In this document: piece by piece, positions 45,004 through 52,637 of the stretch | Numbering within the stretch: position 1 is the stretch's first letter | How the letters are laid out: each line of letters begins with the position of its first letter | Source: BD2-11 sp965221785 | Lineage (GTDB): Bacteria; Gemmatimonadota; Gemmatimonadetes; Longimicrobiales; Gaopeijiaceae | NCBI GenBank assembly: GCA_965221785.1 | Contig: CBDCSR010000002.1 | Location: forward strand, 992,001-1,056,000 | DNA length: 64,000 bases | Reading direction: 5' to 3' | Translations under genes and position numbers: made by a program | The notes under the pieces: model-generated | What the model was told of the DNA's origin: nothing | Databases searched by the model: none | What the model saw: the letters and a program-made list of their open reading frames with translations, nothing else

Positions 45004-46221
45004 ATGAATAATGTCACCAATTCCCGCTCCCAGCGTCGTCGAGGCAAGCCGAAGGGCCGACATCCCCACAACCGGCTGTCCGCGGCCTTCGTGCGCTCCG
45101 CTCCGCCCGGAAGACACTGCGACGGGAACGGCCTGTATCTCTACGTCAAGAAGACCGGAACCCGCAGCTGGATCCAGCGGCTCGTCGTCCGGGGCCGCAA
45201 GCGCGAGATCGGCCTGGGCAGCGTCGTCCTCGTCTCGCTGGCCGAGGCCCGCGAGCAGGCGCTGGCCAACCGGAAGCTGGCCCGCGCGGGCGGCGATCCG
45301 CTGGCCGAGAAGCGCCGGTCCCTCGGCGTGCCGACCTTCGCCGAGGCCGCCGGGCGCGTCATCGAGCAGAAGCGCGCCGGGTGGCGCAGCCCGAAGACCG
45401 CGAGACTGTGGATTCGCTCGCTGGAAATGTACGCCTTCCCGCGGCTCGGCAACCTGCCGGTCTCGGAGATCAGCAGCGGCGACGTGCTGGAGACGCTGTC
45501 CCCCATCTGGCACGCGAGGCCGAAGGTCGCGCGCGCCATTCGTCTGCGCATCCGCGCCGTGTTGGAATGGGCCGTCGCCATGGACTTCCGAACCGACAAC
45601 CCCTGCGACCGGCTCCTGCCGGTGCTCGGCCCCCAGCACGATGTCGTCACCCACCGCAAGGCCCTGCCTCACGGCGAGGTGGCGGCGGCCATCGCGAAGG
45701 TGCGGGCGGCGAAGCCGGGGAAGGTGGACACGTTGGCGTTCGAGTTTCTGGTCCTGACGGCGGCGCGGGGCGGCGAGGTGCGGGGGGCGGTGTGGAGCGA
45801 GATCGATCAGGATGCGGGCGTGTGGACGATTCCGGCAAGCCGGACGAAGACCGCGCGGGAGCACCGGGTGCCCCTGTCCGGCCGGGCGTTGGAGATCCTC
45901 GACGCGGCCCGCGAGCTGTGGAACGGGGAGAGTCCGATCGTGTTCGTGAACGAGCGCGGCAAGCCGTTGACGAGGAAGCGGCCGGGGCGGTTGCTCCTGA
46001 GCTGCGGAATCTCGGCGGTGCCTCACGGGTTCCGGTCGTCGTTCCGGGATTGGGCCGCCGAGAGGACCGACCATCCCCGGGAGGTCGTCGAGGCGGCGCT
46101 GGCGCATGTGGTGCAGAACAAGGTTGAGGCGGCGTACCTGCGGACGGACCTGTTCGAGCGGCGGCGGGAACTGATGGACGATTGGGCGGCATACTTGGCG
46201 GGAACGCGAAGTGTCACTTAG
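45004..46221 (+). CDS. P4-type tyrosine recombinase / island integrase
   Basis: A 405-residue integrase with the N-terminal DUF4102 domain (GNGLYLYVKKTGTRSWIQR, REIGLGSVVLVSLAEAREQA), a SAM-like core-binding domain and a catalytic domain. Catalytic residues: Arg255 in TAARGGEVRG, Lys282, His341 and Arg344 in HGFRSSFRDW, His368, and Tyr378 in EAAYLRTDL. All are intact, so it may be active. Such enzymes integrate genomic islands, usually at a tRNA 3' end; none is seen here. The ATG has a weak ribosome site. Confidence 0.93.
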   Translation: MNNVTNSRSQRRRGKPKGRHPHNRLSAAFVRSAPPGRHCDGNGLYLYVKKTGTRSWIQRLVVRGRKREIGLGSVVLVSLAEAREQALANRKLARAGGDPLAEKRRSLGVPTFAEAAGRVIEQKRAGWRSPKTARLWIRSLEMYAFPRLGNLPVSEISSGDVLETLSPIWHARPKVARAIRLRIRAVLEWAVAMDFRTDNPCDRLLPVLGPQHDVVTHRKALPHGEVAAAIAKVRAAKPGKVDTLAFEFLVLTAARGGEVRGAVWSEIDQDAGVWTIPASRTKTAREHRVPLSGRALEILDAARELWNGESPIVFVNERGKPLTRKRPGRLLLSCGISAVPHGFRSSFRDWAAERTDHPREVVEAALAHVVQNKVEAAYLRTDLFERRRELMDDWAAYLAGTRSVT

Positions 46222-46456
46222 GCTTAGGATGCCATCGGCGGCGCCACCGTTCCAACAATCGGTGTCAGGAAACCGGCGGGCGCGGGAGGAGGGCCACCTG
46301 CCGGTCGGCATCCCGCGAGGTGCGTTGTCCTAGTCCCGCACTCCTCACATGTTTTTCATGCGGTCATTGGTACCTCTCCGATCCCATCGTCCAAGAACGA
46401 GCCTCATCTGACATGTTGCTGCGGCCTCCGCTCCGAGAAGAGAACGAGGTCTGCGT

Positions 46457-48223
46457 GTGAGCTTGAACCGCATAGGTGACCTGCTGCGTCGAGCATCAGC
46501 GCAGGCCTCAGTCGCTTGGGCAAGTCCACAGGGGACGGTCGTTGTGAGTAGAGAGACGGCAAGCCTTCTGCACTATTCGTATAGGGTTCCGTTCGTGGGT
46601 GAGAAGATCGTCCGAGGAGGGGAATGGACCCTGGACTCAGGGGCGTACCAGGAAGTTCAGGAATGGATTGAGACGTATTGGAGCGCTCGGCAAGGAACAG
46701 AGGTGCCGAGAGGTTGTGTCGCGTTGGAACGGCCAGCCCAGTTTGCACCGAGAGACCGGCTGGACACACCGACTGCCGCACAGAAGCTGATCCTCGCGGC
46801 GATGCTGCATGGTCCGGAGGCCGTGTCGGGCCGAGCGATGCGGTTCGCGCAGACAGGGCTGCTTGACGTCGAAACGTTCTATCTGCTGAAAGGGCGATCC
46901 ATAGCGAAGGAGATTGAACTGGACGATTTCTGTGCGCTGATCCCCTACCGCGACGCTGTGCAGTTCCGAGCATCCTTGTTGGACCAACCCCCGCCTGGTG
47001 CGACTTTGCCTCCCGAAAACGCGGATGGTGTCTGTGCACTCCGGGCACGAGGTTTCGAGTCTCCGAGTAGCCAGGAGCAAGGGGTCTACGTGAGCCCGCT
47101 TCTGCGACAGGGTCATCCAGAGGATGTGGCGCTGATGCTCGGTGTTGTTTGGGGGGACGGGTATACCGTGTTCGGACATTGGCACCTGGTTCCGCTTGTG
47201 ACCTCGGCGGCACTGCCCTTCTGGAGTATCGGACCGATTGGCGGGTCGTCTCAGCGCGTTACAATGCTGCGACTTCAGATCGGGGAGCCCTGCGTCAAGA
47301 AGCGCCCTCTCGCGAGGAAGGAACTTCTGGGACTCTTGGATGGCTACGCCCATCTGAAGGATCAACCCCGGAAGATCCTGAATCTGGCGATGCGACGCCT
47401 GCGTGACGGTGCTGGAAGGATCGACTTCGAGGACAAGGTCATCGACATCTGCATCGCCTTGGAAGCCCTGTTCACGGGAACAGCTTGGGAGGCCAACCTC
47501 AAGCGGACCATCAGCGGTCGGGGATCGTGGTATTACGCGGACACCGTGCAAGAGCGCGCCGCCGCGAGAAGCACACTGAAGGAACTCTATGAGATCCGCC
47601 GGAACATCATTCATGGCAACACGACCAACTCAATTGGGCTTTGGCCGGATGCCGGATCTACCAATCTGCTCGCCGACGCCGAGAACATCCTGCGGGCTTG
47701 CTTGAAGGACATGGCCGCTAGCGGCATTCCGGACGATTGGGAGCCCTCCAAGGATCACAGATCAGTCTGGCGAGATCCACCGCGCGCACCGTCGGAGATT
47801 CCGTCGACCAAGTCGGACTCGCTGAGTTGGTCGGTTCAGGAACTACGAGAGATCGACAAGCAACTTGGGAAGGTGTGGCGGCCGACAATCGCGAAGCTGC
47901 CGGAACGGCTTGCGGACGCGCCGCCGGTTGCCATGCATCAGTCGCACGACCTTCGGGAGGTTCAGCAGTACCGGGAGCGCGGCATTCCATGTGTTATCGC
48001 ACACCCGGCCCGACTCTACATGGCACACCCCAAATGGCCGAAGCAGCCATCGGACGAACTGCATGACCAGAGCCTGTACTATTGCCAGAGGGATGTCGGA
48101 AGGCACCTCGATATGTGGAAGACGGCCGCCGTCAAAAACGGAGCCGATTGCTTCGTGCTGGACAATGTCCCGGAGATATACCACCCCCGGAACGGCAACC
48201 TCTGGTTGCAGCCGCTGGAGTAA
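46457..48223 (+). CDS. HEPN-domain (Apea-like) accessory protein
   Basis: A 588-residue protein unlike its housekeeping neighbours, with visibly lower GC and plainer codon use. The only domain I recognise is at residues about 330-400: KVIDICIALEALFTG then LKELYEIRRNIIHGN, the Apea-like HEPN pattern with an RxxxxH ribonuclease motif (RRNIIH). The other parts are unassigned. HEPN proteins are often RNases in defence or toxin systems. It lies 235 nt after the integrase, so an island cargo or defence role is likely but unproved. A GTG with AGG upstream is taken as start. Confidence 0.75.
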   Translation: MSLNRIGDLLRRASAQASVAWASPQGTVVVSRETASLLHYSYRVPFVGEKIVRGGEWTLDSGAYQEVQEWIETYWSARQGTEVPRGCVALERPAQFAPRDRLDTPTAAQKLILAAMLHGPEAVSGRAMRFAQTGLLDVETFYLLKGRSIAKEIELDDFCALIPYRDAVQFRASLLDQPPPGATLPPENADGVCALRARGFESPSSQEQGVYVSPLLRQGHPEDVALMLGVVWGDGYTVFGHWHLVPLVTSAALPFWSIGPIGGSSQRVTMLRLQIGEPCVKKRPLARKELLGLLDGYAHLKDQPRKILNLAMRRLRDGAGRIDFEDKVIDICIALEALFTGTAWEANLKRTISGRGSWYYADTVQERAAARSTLKELYEIRRNIIHGNTTNSIGLWPDAGSTNLLADAENILRACLKDMAASGIPDDWEPSKDHRSVWRDPPRAPSEIPSTKSDSLSWSVQELREIDKQLGKVWRPTIAKLPERLADAPPVAMHQSHDLREVQQYRERGIPCVIAHPARLYMAHPKWPKQPSDELHDQSLYYCQRDVGRHLDMWKTAAVKNGADCFVLDNVPEIYHPRNGNLWLQPLE

Positions 48224-48278
48224 GGGGCAAGCGTTCTCCCATGATGCGCGCGTCAAGAGGCCCTCGACCTGCCGAGGA

Positions 48279-48662
48279 TCAGAGCCCGATGACCTTCTTC
48301 AAGATCTCGGGCATCAGCGTCTTCATGGTCGTGAAGCTCATGGAACCCGCGATCTTCTTGATCCCCTCCCACCGTCCCGGATCGCGAATGTCGTCCAGAA
48401 ACTGGTGCCCCGCATACGTCAGGGACGCTGGGTAAGGCTGTAGCCTGTCGGGCTCATCCGACTTCGACGGTATGGATGCGACGCTGAGCACGACGAATCC
48501 AGCCTCCTTCAGCTTCCTGAGATGGTAGTGGATGGAGTCCATCGGAGTGCCGGGGGCCAGCGTCCCGAGGTCTTCTATCTGAGAGCGAGAGGGGCCATGG
48601 GGGCCCCACTTCTCTTCGATGTTGAGGAGGATCTCGCGGGCAAGGTCGCCTGAGAATCGCAT
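48279..48662 (-). CDS. DUF2513-like winged-helix protein
   Basis: A 127-residue protein starting MRFSGDLAREILLNIEEK. It contains DSIHYHLRKLKEAGFVVL, the DUF2513 hallmark of a winged helix, then LTYAGHQFLDDIRDPGRWEGI and a helical end. The family is common on mobile elements and phages and probably binds DNA or RNA. The upstream open frame of 78 residues is unlike coding. It is convergent with the HEPN gene, 55 nt apart. Confidence 0.8.
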   Translation of the reverse strand: MRFSGDLAREILLNIEEKWGPHGPSRSQIEDLGTLAPGTPMDSIHYHLRKLKEAGFVVLSVASIPSKSDEPDRLQPYPASLTYAGHQFLDDIRDPGRWEGIKKIAGSMSFTTMKTLMPEILKKVIGL

Positions 48663-48798
48663 GGTGGGAATCGCCTGTTCTTGCGGGCGTGGACCGCCAC
48701 GTTTGGCGGCGGCTGGATCGCAGGGATGATGGTATGTGGTGATGTCGCGAACGCTTTCCGACCCGGAGTCGGAGGGGTCGTTGGGGCTGGGCGCTGCG

Positions 48799-48963
48799 CT
48801 ATGGGTTATCCGTCGACTCGGTTTCGGGATGGGCTTCGGCCCTGGTGAACGGTTCCAGTCTTGCCGCGAACCACGCGGCGAGTTCCTCGTACCCACACTC
48901 TGTGCGGGCCACGGCGGTCACGGTGTCAGGCAGAACACGATCTCCTCGGCCAACGGCCACCAA
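48799..48963 (-). CDS. Short ORF after the hybrid kinase, 54 residues
   Basis: Directly after the kinase stop (TGA at 48967-48969), in the same frame, 55 further codons stay open to a TAG. The product (VLPDTVTAVARTECGYEEL, AAWFAARLEPFTR) has natural composition and could start from TTG 48963 or GTG 48960. No good ribosome site is seen. It may be a small coupled gene, an old C-terminal tail cut off by a stop mutation, or chance. Confidence 0.35.
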   Translation of the reverse strand: MVAVGRGDRVLPDTVTAVARTECGYEELAAWFAARLEPFTRAEAHPETESTDNP

Positions 48964-48966
48964 GGC

Positions 48967-51294
48967 TCACGCGCCGGGGTCTCCGAAGCTGTAGCCGACG
49001 CCGTGCCGGTTGAAGATGTACGTGGGCTTGGCGGCGTCCTCGCCGAGCTTCTTGCGGAGCTTCTTCATGACCGTGCGGACGCGGGCGGTCTTTTCGGATC
49101 CCCGGCGCCCCCAGACCCGGCGGAGGAGCGTCCGGTGGGTCACGACCCGTCCGGCGTTGCGCGAGAGGATGCGCAGCAGATCGAACTCGGTGCCGGTGAG
49201 GGGCACGTCGCGGCCGGCGAGGGTGACGCGGCGCGCGGCGTAGTCGATGCGCAGGTCGCCGAGGGCGAAAGTCTCGGGCGCGCCGTGCCGCCTGAGCGCG
49301 GCCTGGACGCGGGCGACGAGTTCGGTCGCGGAGAACGGCTTGACGATGTAGTCGGCCGCGCCGCTGTCGAGTGCGCGGGCGATGGTCTCGTCGCGCCCGT
49401 ATCCTGAGATGAAGATGACGGGGATTTCGGCGAGCGCGGGGACGCGCCCCATCAGCTCGATCCCGTCGACGCCCGGGAGCATCAGGTCGAGGACCACGAG
49501 GCTGGGCCGTTCGGCGCGGATGATGCCGGCGAGCCGATCTGGATCGCTGGTGACGAGCGGGGCGTAGCCGGCGTCGGCGAGGGCGTCGCGCACGTCGCGC
49601 AGCGTCTGCCAGTCGTCGTCCAGGACCACGATCCGTTGCTCCGCGCCCTTCGTTCCCGGCGGACGCCGGGGGCCGCCGTGCGGCGCGGGTGCGGCCGCGG
49701 CATCCGCGGCCGCCGGGATCGTGAACGTGAAGCGCGCGCCGAGGCCCGGTCCCCCGCTCTCGGCGCGGATGCGGCCGCCGTGCGCCTCGACCAGCCCCTT
49801 CGAGATGGCGAGCCCGAGCCCGGTGTCGCCTGCGAGCCCCGCGCGCTTGCGGAACAGATGCGGGAGGCGGTCGGGCGCGATCCCCCGGCCCTGGTCGGAG
49901 ACCGACAGGGCGATGTGGGTGCCCTCGATTGCGCCCTCGACGCGGATCGGCGACGATGGCGGCGAGTGCCGCGCCGCGTTGGCGAGCAGGTTGTTCAGCA
50001 CCTGCCCGATGCGCTGGGGATCGACCATCGCGGGCGGAAGGTCGGGCGGAAGGTCGACGACGACGGCGTGGCGGCCGCCGCCGGTGAGGAAGGTGTTGCG
50101 TGCGCTCTCGACGAGCGAGGCGATGCTCGTGGCCTCGGGCGCGACGGTCAGCGTGCCCGCCTCGATGCTGCCGGCGTCGAGCAGGTTCGCGATGAGGCCC
50201 CGCATGTGGTCGGCCTGCCCGTCGATGATGCGGAAGATCTGGAGCAGCTCGGTCAGGTGCGGCGCGGGCGATGCGCCGAGCGCGGTCGTCGTCGAGCCCT
50301 TGATCGAGATGAGCGGCGCGCGCAGCTCGTGGCTCACCATCTCGAGGAACTCCGCCCGCTGGCGCCCGAGTTCGTCGAGCGGCGCCAGGTCCTGGAAGCT
50401 GGTCACGACCGACACCACCCCGCCGTCGTCCGAGCGGATGGGGGTGGCGTTGACGAGCGTGCGCACGCTCCGCCCGTCGGGGACCGAGAGTTCGATCTCC
50501 TCGGCGCGCAGCTCTTCGGCGTCTTCGAACTGCCGCGCCAGGGGGAACTCGGCGAGCGAGACCTCCCGCCCGTCCGCGTGGCGGCAGGTGATCACGTCGA
50601 GGAGCTGTTCGGTCGGAGAGCCCGGAGTGCGGATCTCCTCGACGATCCGCCGCGCCTCGCGGTTGAACGAGACCGCGCGGCCCGTGGCCGCATCGAAGAC
50701 CACGACGCCGACCGGACAGGTCTCGACCAGGGTCTCCAGGTCGGCCCGCGCCCGCTCGACCTCGCGGTAGGCGCGCGCGTTCGCGATCGCGGCGGCCGCC
50801 TGCGAAGCGAACAGCACCAGGATCTCCTCGTCCTCCGCGGTGAACGCCTCGCCGTCCTCCTTGTCGGCGAGAAAGAAGCCCCCGAACCGCTCTCCGCGGT
50901 GGCGCATCGGCGTCCCCTGGAGCGTCTTCGAGCCCCCGGGGCTCGGAGAGCAGCCGAGCGAGCGCAGGTACCCCGGAAGGTCCGCCACGCGCAGCGGGCC
51001 CGGAAGGTCCCGCAGGTGCTCGAAGACGCGCGGCCCGTCGGGCCACTCGATCATCGCCCGGCGCTCCTCCGGCGCAAGACCGGAGGTGACGAAGTCCCGG
51101 ACCCCGCCCCGCTCGTCGAACGTCGTGATCACGCCGACACGGGCGCCGGTTAGAGAGCGCGCGCTCCCGACCACGTCGTCGAGCACGGTGGGCGGGTCGA
51201 GGCTCTGGCTGATCCGCAGGATCGCCGCGCTCAGACGCGTGATGCGCTCACCGCGGGGGTCGTCCCCAGGCCCGGCCGGGTCTCGCTCGCTCAA
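48967..51294 (-). CDS. Hybrid sensor kinase fused to a PhoB/OmpR-type response regulator
   Basis: A 775-residue soluble protein joining a whole two-component system. In order: GAF (about 25-175), PAS (about 185-305), HisKA with His322 in EMVSHELRAPL, HATPase (LNNLLANAAR, DQGRGIAP, TGLGLAISKGL), receiver with phosphate acceptor Asp603 in VVLDLMLPG and Lys652 in IVKPF, then a PhoB-type winged helix (about 675-770, GTEFDLLRILSRNAGRVVTH, GVGYSF). No transmembrane helix is present, so the cue is probably intracellular or a small ligand of the GAF. It diverges from the recombinase cassette; phased GTCAC repeats sit upstream of its start. Confidence 0.93.
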   Translation of the reverse strand: MSERDPAGPGDDPRGERITRLSAAILRISQSLDPPTVLDDVVGSARSLTGARVGVITTFDERGGVRDFVTSGLAPEERRAMIEWPDGPRVFEHLRDLPGPLRVADLPGYLRSLGCSPSPGGSKTLQGTPMRHRGERFGGFFLADKEDGEAFTAEDEEILVLFASQAAAAIANARAYREVERARADLETLVETCPVGVVVFDAATGRAVSFNREARRIVEEIRTPGSPTEQLLDVITCRHADGREVSLAEFPLARQFEDAEELRAEEIELSVPDGRSVRTLVNATPIRSDDGGVVSVVTSFQDLAPLDELGRQRAEFLEMVSHELRAPLISIKGSTTTALGASPAPHLTELLQIFRIIDGQADHMRGLIANLLDAGSIEAGTLTVAPEATSIASLVESARNTFLTGGGRHAVVVDLPPDLPPAMVDPQRIGQVLNNLLANAARHSPPSSPIRVEGAIEGTHIALSVSDQGRGIAPDRLPHLFRKRAGLAGDTGLGLAISKGLVEAHGGRIRAESGGPGLGARFTFTIPAAADAAAAPAPHGGPRRPPGTKGAEQRIVVLDDDWQTLRDVRDALADAGYAPLVTSDPDRLAGIIRAERPSLVVLDLMLPGVDGIELMGRVPALAEIPVIFISGYGRDETIARALDSGAADYIVKPFSATELVARVQAALRRHGAPETFALGDLRIDYAARRVTLAGRDVPLTGTEFDLLRILSRNAGRVVTHRTLLRRVWGRRGSEKTARVRTVMKKLRKKLGEDAAKPTYIFNRHGVGYSFGDPGA

Positions 51295-51380
51295 CGATCC
51301 ACTCCCCGGGGAAGGTGGTGCGGAGGGACAGGGAGACCCCGCCGCGGAAGTGGATCAAGATAGCGGCTCGACGGGCCGTA

Positions 51381-51428
51381 GTCACGAGATGGCCCCGCGC
51401 GTTCCTCAAGAGGTCACAGAGGGGTCAC
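51381..51428 (+). promoter_or_regulatory. Phased GTCAC motifs upstream of the hybrid regulator
   Basis: GTCAC occurs at 51381, 51413 and 51424 on the plus strand; the last two are part of GGTCAC-N5-GGTCAC, exactly 11 bp apart, the direct-repeat spacing typical of PhoB/OmpR-type proteins. The first is 32 bp (about three turns) away. They lie between the hybrid regulator gene and the left recombination site. Autoregulation is an inference. Confidence 0.45.
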
Positions 51429-51451
51429 GACTCGTGGGCTATATTGCGGGG

Positions 51452-51483
51452 TAGCTCTCGATTATTGCATTAATCGAGAGCAA
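51452..51483 (+). repeat. Left palindromic recombination site (lox-like)
   Basis: An 11-bp perfect inverted repeat (GCTCTCGATTA at 51454-51464 with TAATCGAGAGC at 51471-51481) around the 6-bp core TTGCAT. Counting two more flanking bases per side, its reverse complement matches the right site at 31 of 32 positions, but the core is oriented oppositely. Form and size resemble a tyrosine-recombinase site with 12-13-bp arms and a 6-8-bp spacer. Confidence 0.8.
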
Positions 51484-51544
51484 CGGAGAGTGAAGGTTGT
51501 GACCACGGGTTCAAGGCGTCAACCTCTCGCCGCGATCCGGCCCG

Positions 51545-52531
51545 TTACCTACGTCTCTGGAGCCGCGCGAGCTGCGCCGCTCCGTTGCGCCTGGCCAGCA
51601 GGCGTTCGCCGTAGCGCTGGACCATCGAGGCGCTCCTCCAGCGGCCGGCCTGCATGATGGCCGGGACTCCGATCCCCGAGGCGATCATGTCCTGTGCCGC
51701 CCCCACCCGGGGGCTGTGCCCGGCGATCCGGCCGACCTCGTCCTCCGCAAGTCCCGCGCGTTCGGCCATCGCCTTGTAGATGCGTGGCACCTGGCTCTCG
51801 GGGAGGGCGCCCCCGAGCGTGCCGTTCCTCCGGACCGAACGGAACAGCGGTCCGGCGCCGATCCCGCTCGCGTCGAGCCAGGCCCCCACCAGCCTCACGG
51901 TGTCGCGGTGCAGGTACAGCATCGCGCCGCCGCCCTCGGGATCGGTCTTCGCGCGGCGCACCAGGAGCGAGGCCGAGCCGCCCCTATCCGTCGAGAGGTC
52001 ATCGACTTGGAGCGCCACCAGCTCGGATCGGCGAAGCATGGCGTCGTAGGCCACGGCGAGCATCGCGCGGTTGCGCGCGTCGATCGTGCGCCCGCCCGCG
52101 GCGGCGATCAGGCGCCGCCGCAGCGTCCAGGTCAGGCCCAGCGCCTGCGCCGGGCGGCACGCGTTCCGGCGGCAGACCCGCTTGAGCGCGCGCTGCACGG
52201 CCGCGCGCTCGGCGGGGCTCGGCTCCCCGGCCGAGCGGTGCGCGCTGGCGATGCTCGACAGGTAGCGCCGCACGGTGCCCGGCGCGCGGCCGGCCGCCTC
52301 CTCCTCGATGTAGGCGGCCACGGTGGCGGCGCGCGCGGGCAGCGGCCGGACTCCGCGCTCGGCGCACCATGCCGCAAACCGGGCGAGATCCGACCTGAGC
52401 GCGCGCACGGTATGGCCGCTGAGGACGCCCTCGGCGGCGTCGAGGCAGGCGTCGAGGCGTGCACCGAGTTGTGACCTTTTCGGATCGGACGCCGGACGCG
52501 CGGACACGGGGTCCGAGCCCCGGATCGGCAT
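51545..52531 (-). CDS. Cre-like tyrosine site-specific recombinase
   Basis: A 328-residue recombinase lacking the arm-binding domain. The catalytic set is complete: Arg168 in DAMLRRSELVAL, Lys195 in RRAKTDPEG, His272 and Arg275 in GHSPRVGAAQDM, Trp298 in MQAGRW, and Tyr307 in MVQRYGE. The block around GHSPRVGAAQDM and VPAIMQAGRW closely resembles phage P1 Cre. GGGAGG lies 5 nt before the ATG. The gene lies wholly between two palindromic sites, so its likely substrate flanks it. It would invert the cassette or resolve multimers; inverted sites favour inversion. Confidence 0.93.
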   Translation of the reverse strand: MPIRGSDPVSARPASDPKRSQLGARLDACLDAAEGVLSGHTVRALRSDLARFAAWCAERGVRPLPARAATVAAYIEEEAAGRAPGTVRRYLSSIASAHRSAGEPSPAERAAVQRALKRVCRRNACRPAQALGLTWTLRRRLIAAAGGRTIDARNRAMLAVAYDAMLRRSELVALQVDDLSTDRGGSASLLVRRAKTDPEGGGAMLYLHRDTVRLVGAWLDASGIGAGPLFRSVRRNGTLGGALPESQVPRIYKAMAERAGLAEDEVGRIAGHSPRVGAAQDMIASGIGVPAIMQAGRWRSASMVQRYGERLLARRNGAAQLARLQRRR

Positions 52532-52567
52532 AAGTACCTCCCGTACAAGGATATAGGCCCAATTGAG

Positions 52568-52599
52568 TAGCTCTCGATTAATGCAATAATCGAGAGCTA
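52568..52599 (+). repeat. Right palindromic recombination site (lox-like)
   Basis: A 13-bp perfect inverted repeat (TAGCTCTCGATTA with TAATCGAGAGCTA) around the core ATGCAA. The core is the reverse complement of the left core TTGCAT, so the two sites are inverted relative to each other. The site ends 38 bp before the start codon of the giant surface protein and lies 36 bp upstream of the recombinase start. Confidence 0.8.
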
Positions 52600-52637
52600 A
52601 TCAAGAGGAGGAATCCCAACAACAAGGAGGGATCCCC

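Larger units (their letters stand above)
51452..52599. mobile_element. Candidate self-inverting cassette carrying a Cre-like recombinase
   Basis: A segment of about 1.15 kb bounded by two inverted lox-like sites and containing essentially one gene, the recombinase. Recombination between inversely oriented sites should flip the segment, including any promoter at its ends. The left end holds, on the minus strand, a possible -35 (TTGACG) 17 bp from CAACCT and a GGTCAC copy. That end now points at the kinase gene; after inversion it would point at the giant surface protein. The boundaries are inferred from sequence; inversion was not observed. Confidence 0.6.

Noticed and set aside
51452..52599. 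Reading the two palindromes as direct repeats (deletion sites) or transcription terminators
   Set aside because: Direct alignment has three mismatches including both asymmetric core positions, whereas inverted alignment has one; neither palindrome is followed by a T-tract.
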